Counted from the first letter of the stretch, positions 9,748-19,022 are shown. The stretch: 64,000 nt of DNA from Betaproteobacteria bacterium (GCA_016709965.1 JADJLT010000001.1:372001-436000), one strand, 5' to 3'. Notes: a model not told the origin generated them from the letters alone. Translations and numbers: made by a program.

Positions 9748-11023
9748 CTACGTGCTCCTACCTGTGCGCAATGGCACCGATTTGGCACCACCAGCAACCC
9801 ATTCATCAACCATATCGGCCCAATTTTGCAGCATTTCTCTGCGCTGAGCAGCGTACTCAGCCTTGTTATAGACGGCGCGTACGCCTCGCTGCTCGTGCGC
9901 CAAGCACTTCTCGATCCAGTCGGTATTAAAACCGGCCTCATGCAACAGTGTCGAAGCTGTCCGGCGTAGGTCATGGACGCAGAAGTGTGGTAGATCAAGG
10001 CCCTCCTTTTGTGCCTTCTCGACTACCGCAGTAATCACACGATTGAGCGTTGCATCGCTCATCGGTTTATCCGTCTCATATCGACCGGGGGAGCAGGTAT
10101 GGGCTACTGCCGGCACAAGTCTTGAGCCCTACGAGCAAATCAAGGGCTTGTTGGCTCAAATAGACGACGTGCGGGCGACGAGCCTTCATGCGCTCGGCCG
10201 GAACCGTCCAGGTGGCTGCCTCGAAATCAACTTCCTTCCAGGTCGCCTGCAACAATTCACCCTTGCGACACATGGTTAGCAGGACCAACTTGATTCCGAG
10301 TTTAAGTGTGGGCAAAGTCCCGACGGTATCGAGTACGAAAAAAACGTCTGTATCTCCCCGGCGTCAAAGCCCGCTCACGCGGCTTGAATGTAGCAATGGC
10401 TGAAGCCTTGACACTCTCGGCTGGGTTTTCAATCTTGAGGCCGCGGGACATGGCGTGACGGTGACTTGCTGGATGATTTCGCGGGCGTGTACCGCCGTGG
10501 CCGGCGCCCCACGTTCTTTGATCTTCTCGCACAGAGCTAGCACTTGGCTTGGCGTAATTTCTTCCAGCTTGCGTTTGCCTAACTTAGGCAACACGTCGCG
10601 ATCAAGGATGCTCTTACGCATCGCTGCTGTACTGTCTGCCAAACCGGCGTCGCGCAACCAGATTTCGGCAAAGGTCTGAAAAGTTCCCGATTCCCGAAGC
10701 CCCTTTTACCGTCAGCCTTATCACGTGCCGGTGACTCACCACGGCTGACAGCATTCTTGGCCCGCATCAGCAGTTCGCGGGCATCGGCCAGCGAGTGGAT
10801 CCCCGTACTTGATGGTCTCGGGATCACGCTTGGGCCGGCTGGCTTGGAACTCGTCGTACTGGCCCAGGGTAAGAGTTTCGCGCCGACTGGCTAAACGGTA
10901 GTCATAACGGAAGGCGATGACCCCCTTTGGCCACACCACCACATACATGCCGTCACGATCTGCAACCTTATAGATCTTTTCCTGTGGCTTGAGGTTCTTG
11001 AGCTTCGCATCAGTCAGTGCCAT
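9748..11023 (-). pseudogene. Island tyrosine-type integrase, multiply frameshifted
   Basis: Reading minus strand from ATG 11023 (GGAGG eight bases upstream): the N-terminal DUF4102-type arm-binding domain (LTDAKLKNLKPQEKIYKVAD), then in successive different frames the core-binding region (DRDVLPKLGKRKLEEITPSQ), a middle segment (GLKIENPAESVKASAIATF), and the catalytic domain with Arg (MCRKGELLQATW), HxxR (HDLRRTASTLL), a second His in LAHEQ and Tyr in AVYNKAEY. At least four frame changes are needed to read it through, so it is inactive unless the sequence is faulty. The gene starts about 215 bp beyond the guaA stop codon and marks the island boundary. Confidence 0.88.
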
Positions 11024-11238
11024 TGCGTTCACCTCCATTACTCACGTCTACCGTCAGATCATCAAGACGGTGAACAGTTCACGGTTCTATATACCAATAA
11101 TTCTACCGTCACATCTACCGACAAAAATGATGGGATGTCTAGATACTACATGAGACGATATAAAAGAAAAGACCCTTGTTTTATAAAGGGTCTTTATCAG
11201 AAATGAACCGCTATGGGACAGTGTGAAACGCTATCGAA
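11024..11238. other. Integrase-guaA spacer, probable island attachment side
   Basis: The spacer contains the integrase promoter region and the guaA terminator. The conserved 3' end of guaA (11239 upward) is a known attachment site for P4-type integrases, so attL/attR would be expected here. I find no second copy of the guaA end to the left within this window, so the other boundary lies outside. Confidence 0.5.
11168..11195 (-). terminator. Rho-independent terminator downstream of guaA
   Basis: A perfect 10-bp stem, AAAGACCCTT (11168-11177) and AAGGGTCTTT (11186-11195), with an 8-base loop. Read on the minus strand it is followed by a T-rich tract (TCTTTTAT). It lies about 45-70 bases past the guaA stop. 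Confidence 0.8.
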
Positions 11239-12873
11239 TCATTCCCACTCGATGGTCGCTGGCGGTTTGCCCGAAACATCATATACAACGCGGTTAAGGC
11301 CACGAACCTCATTGATGATCCGGTTCGAAACGCGACCGAGCAACTCGTACGGCAGGTGTGCCCAATGGGCCGTCATGAAATCGCTGGTAACCACGGCACG
11401 CAAGGCAACCACATTTTCATAGGTACGACCATCACCCATCACGCCGACGCTCTTGACCGGCAGGAAGACAGCAAAGGCCTGACTGGTCAGGTCGTACCAA
11501 CTTTTGCCAACGTCTGAATCAGTACACAATCCCGCCAAAGCATCGCGCTCGGTCGCATGGGTGGCACGTAGCTCATCGATAAATATCGCGTCTGCGCGCT
11601 GCAGCAGGCTGGCCGATTCGCGCTTGACCTCGCCGAGAATCCGTACGCCAAGCCCTGGGCCGGGGAACGGGTGACGATAGACCATTTCACGCGGCAGTCC
11701 AAGCGAAACGCCGAGTTCGCGGACTTCATCCTTGAACAGCTCACGCAACGGCTCAAGCAGCTGGAGATGCATATCTTCGGGCAAGCCGCCGACGTTGTGG
11801 TGGCTCTTGATCGTGTGGGCGCCCTTCTTGCCCTTGCCAGCCGATTCGATCACGTCCGGGTAAATGGTGCCCTGGGCCAACCACTTGGCAGCGCTCAGTT
11901 TCTTCGATTCGGCTTGGAAGACCTCGACGAACTCCTTGCCGATGATCTTGCGCTTTTGCTCCGGATCCGAAATGCCAGCCAGTTTCCCCATGAACTCGTC
12001 GACGGCATCGACACGAATGACCTTGACACCAAGATTGCGAGCAAACATCTCCATGACCATGTCGCCTTCGTTCAGGCGCAAGAGGCCGTGATCGACGAAG
12101 ACGCAGGTCAGTTGGTCACCAATGGCCTTATGGATCAGCGCCGCAGCAACACTGGAATCGACACCACCTGACAGGCCGAGAATGACTTCCTCATCACCGA
12201 CCTGACGCTGAATGGCATCGACTGCTTCAGCGATGTAGTCGCCCATCACCCAGTCGGTGCCGCAGCCACAGATGCCATGCACGAAGCGTTCGAGAATGGC
12301 GCGACCCTGTTGAGTATGGGTGACCTCAGGATGGAATTGCACCGCATAGAACTTGCGACCTTCGTCAGCCATCGCAGCGATCGGACAGGAGGCGGTCGAC
12401 GCCATCTTAATGAAGCCCTGTGGCAATTCCATCACCGAATCACCATGGCTCATCCATACCTTCAGCATGCCGTGGCCTTCCGGGCTGAAGAAATCGGCGA
12501 TATCGTTCAACAGGGCAGTATGGCCATGAGCACGAACTTCGGAATAGCCGAACTCGCGCGCCTTGCCGGCTGCTTCGGCGGTCATCACCTTGCCGCCCAG
12601 CTGTTGCGCCATGGTCTGCATGCCGTAGCAAATACCCAGCACCGGAACACCAAGCTGGAAGACTACCTCCGGAGCGCGCGGCGTATCGCCATCGGTGACC
12701 GAATTTGGGCCGCCGGACAGGATAATCCCCTTGGCTCCATAGTTACGGATGAATTCTTCGGAAACATCGTAAGGATGAATTTCGCAGAACACCTTGGCTT
12801 CGCGGACGCGTCGGGCGATCAGCTGGGTAACCTGGGAGCCGAAATCGAGAATCAGGATTTTCTGGTGGGCCAT
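11239..12873 (-). CDS. guaA: GMP synthase (glutamine-hydrolysing)
   Basis: A 544-residue GMP synthetase converting XMP to GMP with ATP and glutamine in the cytoplasm. The N-terminal class I amidotransferase has the nucleophile in GICYGMQ and the catalytic His in FHPEV; the ATP-pyrophosphatase domain carries the PP-loop GLSGGVDSS near residue 230; the C-terminal dimerisation domain ends with KPPATIEWE. Length is normal. It follows guaB on the same strand with a 61-bp gap that contains an intrinsic terminator. Its 3' end adjoins the island integrase remnant, consistent with use as an integration site that preserves the coding sequence. Confidence 0.98.
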   Translation of the reverse strand: MAHQKILILDFGSQVTQLIARRVREAKVFCEIHPYDVSEEFIRNYGAKGIILSGGPNSVTDGDTPRAPEVVFQLGVPVLGICYGMQTMAQQLGGKVMTAEAAGKAREFGYSEVRAHGHTALLNDIADFFSPEGHGMLKVWMSHGDSVMELPQGFIKMASTASCPIAAMADEGRKFYAVQFHPEVTHTQQGRAILERFVHGICGCGTDWVMGDYIAEAVDAIQRQVGDEEVILGLSGGVDSSVAAALIHKAIGDQLTCVFVDHGLLRLNEGDMVMEMFARNLGVKVIRVDAVDEFMGKLAGISDPEQKRKIIGKEFVEVFQAESKKLSAAKWLAQGTIYPDVIESAGKGKKGAHTIKSHHNVGGLPEDMHLQLLEPLRELFKDEVRELGVSLGLPREMVYRHPFPGPGLGVRILGEVKRESASLLQRADAIFIDELRATHATERDALAGLCTDSDVGKSWYDLTSQAFAVFLPVKSVGVMGDGRTYENVVALRAVVTSDFMTAHWAHLPYELLGRVSNRIINEVRGLNRVVYDVSGKPPATIEWE

Positions 12874-12891
12874 TATTCAAAACCTTGAATG

Positions 12892-12915
12892 AAAAAGGCG
12901 GCTACCGGAGCCGCC
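12892..12915 (-). terminator. Intrinsic terminator between guaB and guaA
   Basis: On the minus strand: GGCGGCT, loop CCGGT, AGCCGCC, then TTTTT. The stem is a perfect 7-bp GC-rich helix. It lies about 20 bp after the guaB stop and about 20 bp before the guaA start, leaving no room for a separate guaA promoter after it; guaA must be expressed by read-through or from a promoter inside guaB. Confidence 0.85.
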
Positions 12916-12934
12916 CTGTGGAGCACTGAATAAA

Positions 12935-14398
12935 TCAGTCGAGGTGGTAGTTCGGCGCTTCCTTGGTGATCTGCACGTCGTGGACGTGAGACTCGCGGAT
13001 CCCAGCCGAGGTGATTTCGACAAAACAGGCATTGTCGTGCATGTGATTGATTGACGGACTGCCAAGGTAGCCCATCGATGAACGCAGACCGCCCATCAGC
13101 TGATGAATGACGGCAAGCACAGAGCCCTTGTACGGAACGCGACCCTCAATACCTTCCGGTACGAATTTGTCGACATTCGACGTATTTTCCTGGAAATAGC
13201 GGTCCGACGAACCAGCTTGCATCGCGCCCAGCGAACCCATGCCACGGTAGGACTTGTAGGAACGGCCCTGGAACAGTTCAACCTCTCCCGGAGCCTCTTC
13301 TGTACCAGCAAACAGGCCGCCCAGCATGACCGTATCGGCACCCGCTGCAATAGCCTTGGCGATGTCGCCGGAATAGCGAATGCCGCCGTCGGCAATCATC
13401 GGTACGCCAGTCCCCTTGAGCGAATCAGAGACATTCTGGATGGCAGTGATTTGTGGCACACCCACGCCAGCGACGATACGCGTCGTACAAATGGAGCCGG
13501 GGCCGATACCGACCTTGACGCCATCAGCACCCATGTCGACGAGGGCTCGCGCCGCATCTGCGGTCGCAATATTGCCGCCAATGACTTCAATTTGCGGAAA
13601 GTTTTTCTTGACCCACTGAACCCGGTCGAGCACGCCCTGCGAGTGACCATGGGCGGTATCGACGACAATCACGTCAACACCCGCTTCAGCCAGCAACTCG
13701 ACACGCTCTTCGGTACCAGCACCAACGCCAACCGCAGCACCGGCACGCAAGCGCCCGGAAGAATCCTTGTTAGCCAGCGGATGCTCGGTGGACTTCAGGA
13801 TGTCCTTGACCGTGATCAGGCCGCGCATATGCCATTCGTCATCGATCACCAGCACACGCTCCAGACGATGCTTGCGGATAAGCTCCTTGGCATCCTCGAC
13901 GCTGGCGCCCTCCTTGACCGTCACCAAACGCTTGCGCGGCGTCATGATGGCCTTGACCGGTTGATCAAGATTGGTCTCGAAACGCAAATCGCGATTGGTG
14001 ACGATACCAACCACCTTGCCAGCCCGGTCGATCACCGGCAGGCCGGAAATCTTGTATTGACGCGTGATTTCGATGACATCACGCACCGTCATCAACGGAG
14101 AAACAGTGATCGGATCTTTCAGGATACCGGATTCAAAACGCTTCACCTTGGCCACTTCGGCCGCTTGCGCTTTGGGTGACAAGTTCTTGTGGATGATACC
14201 AATCCCGCCTTCCTGTGCCATCGCAATGGCGAGGCGACCTTCCGTCACGGTATCCATCGCAGCGGAAAGCAGGGGCAGGTTCAAAGTGATATTTCTGGTA
14301 AGCCGTGTTGCCAAGCTTACGTCGCGCGGGAGGATCTGGGAATGCGCGGGGACGAGCAGCACGTCGTCAAATGTCAGGGCTTTTTGCAGCAGTCGCAT
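12935..14398 (-). CDS. guaB: IMP dehydrogenase
   Basis: A 487-residue IMPDH that oxidises IMP to XMP with NAD+, the committed step of guanine nucleotide synthesis. The N-terminus (LTFDDVLLVPAHS) is typical; two CBS domains occupy roughly residues 95-205 and regulate activity in response to nucleotides; the catalytic Cys loop is GPGSICTTRIVAGVGVPQ and the flap includes YRGMGSLGAM. Length is standard. It is first in the guaB-guaA pair and is divergent from the DUF4124 gene, with 63 bp between the two start codons holding both promoters. Confidence 0.98.
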   Translation of the reverse strand: MRLLQKALTFDDVLLVPAHSQILPRDVSLATRLTRNITLNLPLLSAAMDTVTEGRLAIAMAQEGGIGIIHKNLSPKAQAAEVAKVKRFESGILKDPITVSPLMTVRDVIEITRQYKISGLPVIDRAGKVVGIVTNRDLRFETNLDQPVKAIMTPRKRLVTVKEGASVEDAKELIRKHRLERVLVIDDEWHMRGLITVKDILKSTEHPLANKDSSGRLRAGAAVGVGAGTEERVELLAEAGVDVIVVDTAHGHSQGVLDRVQWVKKNFPQIEVIGGNIATADAARALVDMGADGVKVGIGPGSICTTRIVAGVGVPQITAIQNVSDSLKGTGVPMIADGGIRYSGDIAKAIAAGADTVMLGGLFAGTEEAPGEVELFQGRSYKSYRGMGSLGAMQAGSSDRYFQENTSNVDKFVPEGIEGRVPYKGSVLAVIHQLMGGLRSSMGYLGSPSINHMHDNACFVEITSAGIRESHVHDVQITKEAPNYHLD

Positions 14399-14461
14399 GG
14401 CCTTTAGCCTTTAATCCAAGGTCACAAAATCGTATTATACAGAAAAGCCACGGAAACCCAG

Positions 14462-14962
14462 ATGACCATGAAACCCGTTTTCATTTTTGCCATTATTTTC
14501 GCGTCGACCGCAGCAATCACCCCGAGCTACGGCGAAACCTTCCAATGGAAGGACACTAACGGCCAAACCGTTGTTTCCGACGTTCCGCCACCGGCTACCG
14601 TCAAAGGACGGCGATCAATCGGCGGCGCAAAGCCAATCGTCGTCTCGGATGCGGTAGTCGACAAGGCGGCCGACGCACCGAAAGATGCCGAAGCCCCAAA
14701 AAACATGGCTGAAAAGAATCTGGACTTCAAGAAACGTCAGCAGGAGGCCAAGGAAAAAGCCGAGAAGCAGGCTAAGGAACAGGCAAACGAATCGGAAAAG
14801 CGAGAGAATTGCCAGCGAGCCCAACGCAATCTCGCGACACTGGAGTCAAACCAGCCCGTCACCCTTTACGATGACAAGGGGCAACGCAAGTATATGGATA
14901 CCGCTCAACGCGATCAGGAGATGGAGCGCGCCCGAAAATTCATGGCTGAATCCTGCAAATAA
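14462..14962 (+). CDS. DUF4124 domain periplasmic protein
   Basis: A 166-residue protein with a signal peptide (about residues 1-24, cleaving after SYGE) and an N-terminal DUF4124 motif (FQWKDTNGQTVVSDVPPP). The second half is a Lys/Glu/Ala-rich helical stretch that could form a coiled coil. DUF4124 proteins are common, uncharacterised periplasmic proteins of Beta- and Gammaproteobacteria. The gene stands alone between guaB and rnfH. The first Met is within two codons of a second possible start (ATGACCATG); either gives the same mature protein. Confidence 0.85.
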   Translation: MTMKPVFIFAIIFASTAAITPSYGETFQWKDTNGQTVVSDVPPPATVKGRRSIGGAKPIVVSDAVVDKAADAPKDAEAPKNMAEKNLDFKKRQQEAKEKAEKQAKEQANESEKRENCQRAQRNLATLESNQPVTLYDDKGQRKYMDTAQRDQEMERARKFMAESCK

Positions 14963-14981
14963 GTAACAGGATCGTCCAGAA

Positions 14982-15305
14982 TCAACCCTCGGCGTCGGAT
15001 TCCCCCGCGCCTTTTTTCATGACTTTGCCTTCGGCTGCGCGTTGCTTGCGAACCTCTTTTGGGTCAGCGATCAAGGGACGGTAGATCTCGATGCGATCCT
15101 GGTTCCGCAACAGGGAATCGAGCTTGGAAAGTTTGTTCCAGATACCAAACTTGTTTTTCTTGATATCAATTTCAGGAAATTTGGCCAACAATCCGGAAGC
15201 CTCAAGTGCCTGCTGAAGGTTCGCCCCTTCGGGCAATGTTAAACGAACAACCTCCTGCTTTGTCGCCAACGCATAACAGACATCGACATTGATCATCTCA
15301 GCCAT
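14982..15305 (-). CDS. rnfH: RnfH family ubiquitin-like protein
   Basis: A 107-residue RnfH-type beta-grasp protein (VDVCYALATKQEVVRLTLPE, KLDSLLRNQDRIEIYRPLIADP). The start at 15305 (MAEMINVDV) overlaps the end of ratA by 8 bp; a longer frame further upstream lies wholly within ratA and is rejected. RnfH belongs to the ubiquitin-like fold and its function is unsettled, though the pairing with ratA is widely conserved. Translational coupling to ratA is likely. Confidence 0.93.
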   Translation of the reverse strand: MAEMINVDVCYALATKQEVVRLTLPEGANLQQALEASGLLAKFPEIDIKKNKFGIWNKLSKLDSLLRNQDRIEIYRPLIADPKEVRKQRAAEGKVMKKGAGESDAEG

Positions 15306-15741
15306 GGCTGACTCCGTAAATCTGCGTGGCGCGACGCACGAAAGCATCGACAAACGTATTGGCGATGTGACTAAATACCGGGCCAATGATTTTTTCGAAC
15401 AATTTGCTGGAAAATTCGTACTGCAATTGAAACTCGATCTTGCACGCATTTTCAGCCAACGCCTTGAAGCGCCATGACCCTTCTAGCCGGCGAAAAGGCC
15501 CATCAACCAGCCGAATCCTCATCAAACGAGGAGACTCCTTGTCGTTTTCAGTGGTAAAGCTGGATTTCACCGCGTGGTAGTTGATATGCAGCGTCGCCAC
15601 CGTCTTTGTGGCATCGCGAAACTTTAACTCGGTGTGACTGCACCATGGCAGGAACGCCGGATAATCCTCACAGCGATCAACCAGTTCGAACATGCGTTTG
15701 GCAGATTGCTCAATCAAGACGGTTTTTTCAACAAGGGCCAT
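15298..15741 (-). CDS. ratA: RatA/COQ10-type START-domain protein
   Basis: A 147-residue SRPBCC/START-domain protein (VEKTVLIEQSAKRMFELVD, YPAFLPWCSHTE). E. coli RatA was reported as an inhibitor of ribosomal subunit association, while the family also resembles COQ10 ubiquinone-binding proteins, so a lipid or quinone role is an alternative. It forms an operon with rnfH and is divergent from smpB, the standard arrangement in this bacterial class. Confidence 0.92.
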   Translation of the reverse strand: MALVEKTVLIEQSAKRMFELVDRCEDYPAFLPWCSHTELKFRDATKTVATLHINYHAVKSSFTTENDKESPRLMRIRLVDGPFRRLEGSWRFKALAENACKIEFQLQYEFSSKLFEKIIGPVFSHIANTFVDAFVRRATQIYGVSHG

Positions 15742-15800
15742 GCAGCGTCAGCAATTTCTGTTTCCTGTAGAATTGCAATTTTAAAGGAACGTCCGGCAGC

Positions 15801-16250
15801 ATGAGCATTACGGTCAACAAAAAAGCCTTTCACGACTATTTTGTCGAAGAAAAGTACGAGGCTGGCATTGCGCTCGAAGGCTGGGAGGTCAAAGCCATTC
15901 GCGCCGGACGGATGAATATCAAGGAATCCTACGTCATCATCAAAAGTGGCGAGATTTACTTGATCGGGATGCACATCAGCCCGTTGGCAACTGCCTCAAC
16001 GCACAATCAGCACGACCCGATTCGTACGCGCAAGCTGCTGCTTCACGCCAACGAAATCGGCAAGTTGATCGGCAAGGTTGAACGGGCCGGTTATACCCTG
16101 GTGCCGATTGATTTGCACTTCGTGCGTGGTCGCATCAAGCTTGAAATCGGCCTTGCCAAAGGCAAGAAACAACACGACAAGCGTGCCGACGCACTCGACA
16201 AAGACTCAAAACGCGAAGCACAACGTGCCATGAAAGAGCGACTGCATTAA
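15801..16250 (+). CDS. smpB: SsrA-binding protein SmpB
   Basis: A 149-residue SmpB that binds tmRNA and delivers it to stalled ribosomes for trans-translation. Landmarks are the N-terminal KAFHDYFVEEKYEAGIALEG, the oligonucleotide-binding fold with SYVIIKSGEIYLIGMHISP, and the basic C-terminal tail (KGKKQHDKR... AQRAMKERLH) that enters the decoding centre. An AAGGAA-type ribosome-binding site precedes the ATG. It is transcribed away from ratA and ends at a strong terminator. Confidence 0.98.
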   Translation: MSITVNKKAFHDYFVEEKYEAGIALEGWEVKAIRAGRMNIKESYVIIKSGEIYLIGMHISPLATASTHNQHDPIRTRKLLLHANEIGKLIGKVERAGYTLVPIDLHFVRGRIKLEIGLAKGKKQHDKRADALDKDSKREAQRAMKERLH

Positions 16251-16311
16251 TCGGCTGCGAAGCCGGAAGCAGAAAAAACTGCGGCACGAACTGAAGGACA
16301 GAAAGCAAAAA

Positions 16312-16331
16312 ACCCCCGAAAAATCGGGGGT
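16312..16331. terminator. Bidirectional terminator for smpB and tRNA-Asp
   Basis: Perfect 8-bp stem ACCCCCGA / TCGGGGGT with AAAA loop. On the plus strand it is followed by CTTTTT (smpB side) and on the minus strand by TTTTTTG (tRNA side), so it can terminate in both directions. Confidence 0.9.
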
Positions 16332-16342
16332 CTTTTTGAAAT

Positions 16343-16419
16343 TGGCGGAGTGGACGGGACTCGAACCCGCGACCCCCGGCGTGACAGGCCGGTATTCTAA
16401 CCAACTGAACTACCACTCC
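16343..16419 (-). tRNA. tRNA-Asp (anticodon GTC)
   Basis: A 77-nt tRNA on the minus strand with CCA encoded. The acceptor stem pairs GGAGTGG with CCACTCC, the D-arm has AGTTCAGTTGGTTAGA, the anticodon loop reads CCTGTCACG (anticodon GTC), and the T-arm has GGTTCGAGTCC. All stems pair well. It lies between smpB and menD and shows no sign of use as an integration site. Confidence 0.97.
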
Positions 16420-16537
16420 ATTCAAGACATCCCGAACCTGCCGGGCTGCAGTGAGCGGCGAATATTACCATGGGTCTGTGGTTCCGGGTGGCTGGGTGCG
16501 ACTACAATTTGGCACTTTTACTGCTTAATCGTGAACC

Positions 16538-18148
16538 ATGATCGATAACGGTACGCTCAATTATTGCTGGTCACAGGCCATGGTCGCCGGCTTTGTTGCG
16601 GCGGGAATCACCGATGCGATCATTTCGCCCGGTTCGCGCTCCACGCCACTAGCCTTAGCCATGCTGCGGCAAACGCGGCTTCGCTGCCATGTTGTGATCG
16701 ACGAACGCAGCGCAGCATTTTTCGCACAGGGGATTGCCAAAGCCAGCCATCGCCCAACGCTATTGCTCGCGACTTCCGGCACGGCACCCGCCAACTGGCT
16801 GCCAGCCGTGATTGAGGCCAGCCAATCCGGTATTCCGTTGATTCTCCTTTCAGCTGACCGCCCACCAGAGCTTCAGGATTGCGGCGCCAATCAAACCATA
16901 GATCAGCTCAACCTGTTTGGCGTATACGTTCGTGCCAGCCATGCCCTAGGAACGCCAGAGCAAGGATTCGACCCCGACTATCTGCACCGTCTCGCAGCAC
17001 GCGCTTGCGCCAAGGCAAGTTGGCCCCATCCCGGCCCGGTACATATCAATCAGCCGTTCCGCGAACCCTTGATTCCGGAAACAACGCCACCTATCCCCGA
17101 CATTCCAGAAAAAATCGGCGTTTCTCCCCCTGAACAATTGCCTGCAGTCGAGGATATTCGCGATTTGTCCCAACGCATCAGCGGGCGGCCCGGCATCATT
17201 GTCTGCGGTGAAATGCCGACAACCGATGCAGAGCGCAACGCCATAGCGATATTGGCAGATCGACTGAACTGCCCGATTCTGGCCGAGCCATTGTCAGGTA
17301 TGCGCTTCGGCAAGCATGACCGTTCACATGTTTTTGTCCGATATAACGCCTGGCTCGCCACTCAAGGCATTGCCGATCAGCCCCCAGAGTGGATATTACG
17401 CTTCGGTGCCTTTCCTGTTACCCGTCACCTGCAAAACTTCATCGCCGGCATCAGTTCGACGCATGCACTGGCTGAAGCATGGCCACGCTGGACCGATCCG
17501 GGGCATCGGATCACTCATCTGCTTCGCGCCAACCTCCTTGAGCTCTGTGCCGCTCTGCTCTCGGAAAATATGACGCCAGCGCCCAACGGGTGGCTGCATC
17601 AATTCATCCAGAAAGAAGAAATCGAAGCCGAGAAAGCAGAGTCCAACCATATCGGCGTTTTGCTGGATGTACTGCCCGACCAAACCGCATTATTCGTCGG
17701 CAACTCGTTGGCGATACGACAACTGGACAATCATTCCGGCCACGCCGGCAAAGTCATCCACATTTATGGAAACCGAGGGGCCAGTGGCATTGATGGCAAC
17801 ATATCGACCGCTATGGGCATCGCCTCAGTACACGGTACTGCAGTCGCCCTCATCGGCGATCTAAGCTGCCAGCACGACCTCGGCGGTTTGGCGCTCGCAC
17901 AGGGGCGCAACGTGGTAATTGTCGTGGTCAACAACGCCGGTGGCGGCATTTTCGATCACCTGCCCCAACGTAACCTGCCTGAATTCGAGCAAGGCTGGCG
18001 CACACCCCAACAGATCAGTTTCGAACATGCAGCGCTGACTTTTTACCTCGGCTATTGCCGCGCCGAATCCCATGATGAATTCCGAAACAAGCTAACCGCT
18101 GCAATTCAAACTGGCGGTCCGCATCTCATCGAACTAAAGCTGCCCTGA
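16538..18148 (+). CDS. menD: SEPHCHC synthase MenD
   Basis: A 536-residue thiamine-diphosphate enzyme joining isochorismate and 2-oxoglutarate in menaquinone synthesis. The N-terminal half has SPGSRSTPLALAML and the conserved Glu in VIDERSAAFFAQG; the C-terminal ThDP-binding part has GNRGASGIDGNIST, LIGDLSCQHD and VVNNAGGGIFDHLP, matching the order in known MenD. Length is normal. No other men gene is in this window. The start codon ATG 16538 gives the usual N-terminus. queF follows after 25 bp on the same strand. Confidence 0.92.
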   Translation: MIDNGTLNYCWSQAMVAGFVAAGITDAIISPGSRSTPLALAMLRQTRLRCHVVIDERSAAFFAQGIAKASHRPTLLLATSGTAPANWLPAVIEASQSGIPLILLSADRPPELQDCGANQTIDQLNLFGVYVRASHALGTPEQGFDPDYLHRLAARACAKASWPHPGPVHINQPFREPLIPETTPPIPDIPEKIGVSPPEQLPAVEDIRDLSQRISGRPGIIVCGEMPTTDAERNAIAILADRLNCPILAEPLSGMRFGKHDRSHVFVRYNAWLATQGIADQPPEWILRFGAFPVTRHLQNFIAGISSTHALAEAWPRWTDPGHRITHLLRANLLELCAALLSENMTPAPNGWLHQFIQKEEIEAEKAESNHIGVLLDVLPDQTALFVGNSLAIRQLDNHSGHAGKVIHIYGNRGASGIDGNISTAMGIASVHGTAVALIGDLSCQHDLGGLALAQGRNVVIVVVNNAGGGIFDHLPQRNLPEFEQGWRTPQQISFEHAALTFYLGYCRAESHDEFRNKLTAAIQTGGPHLIELKLP

Positions 18149-18173
18149 GGGGTTGCAGGTAAAATCAGGCCCC

Positions 18174-19022
18174 ATGAACACATCGAACAACATGCTCGAT
18201 CCAAGTTTGGCCTCCCCTTTGGGCAAAGCCACCGAATACCAGAGCCACTACACCCCAGAGTTGCTCTACCCTATTCCGCGCCAACTCAAGCGCAGCGAAC
18301 TTGGCATTGCCGACGGTGCCCTGCCTTTCGTCGGTGAAGATTTGTGGAATGCCTATGAACTCTCCTGGCTCAATCCAAAGGGCAAACCGGTTGTTGCCGT
18401 TGGCACTTTCCGCTTTCCCGTTGATAGCCCGAACCTGATCGAATCAAAGTCATTCAAGCTCTACCTGAACTCCTTCAATCAAACCCGCTTTGATAGCCTC
18501 GAGGCAGTTGAAGTAGCTCTGGTAAGCGACCTCTCTGCAGCCGCTGGCAAATTGATCAGCGTTACCCTCGAACCACTTTCTACACACCCCAAAGCCATCA
18601 TCGGCATACCGTCCGGTGTTCTTCTGGACGACCTAGATATCGATTGCGATTGCTACCAACCAGCCCCGCAGTTTTTGACGGCCGATACCGGCCGGGTTGT
18701 GGAAGAAACACTGTTCTCCCATTTACTCAAATCGAATTGTCTCGTCACTGGCCAACCCGATTGGGCCATGGTTGTCATTCGTTATCGTGGCCATGTCATC
18801 GACCGGGCAGGATTGCTGCGCTATATCGTTTCATTCCGCAATCACAACGAATTCCACGAGCAATGCGTTGAACGAATTTTTGTCGACATCCGAAAGCATT
18901 GTTCACCAGAAGCACTGTCTGTCTACGCCCGTTACACACGCCGGGGTGGACTCGATATCAACCCGTTCCGCAGCACCGGCGAATACGCCACACCCGATAA
19001 CACTCGGGAAATTCGGCAGTAA
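18174..19022 (+). CDS. queF: NADPH-dependent 7-cyano-7-deazaguanine reductase
   Basis: A 282-residue long-form (two-domain) QueF that reduces preQ0 to preQ1 in queuosine synthesis. The catalytic Cys lies in LLKSNCLVTGQPDWA with the nearby Asp, and the nucleotide-binding residues in RNHNEFHEQCVERIF. The ATG at 18174 is preferred; a TTG at 18153 in frame would add seven residues without a ribosome-binding site. It lies between menD and mutS, all in one direction. Confidence 0.96.
   Translation: MNTSNNMLDPSLASPLGKATEYQSHYTPELLYPIPRQLKRSELGIADGALPFVGEDLWNAYELSWLNPKGKPVVAVGTFRFPVDSPNLIESKSFKLYLNSFNQTRFDSLEAVEVALVSDLSAAAGKLISVTLEPLSTHPKAIIGIPSGVLLDDLDIDCDCYQPAPQFLTADTGRVVEETLFSHLLKSNCLVTGQPDWAMVVIRYRGHVIDRAGLLRYIVSFRNHNEFHEQCVERIFVDIRKHCSPEALSVYARYTRRGGLDINPFRSTGEYATPDNTREIRQ

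Noticed and set aside
13103..14179. Plus-strand frame of 358 codons opposite guaB
   Set aside because: Antisense shadow of a GC-rich conserved gene.
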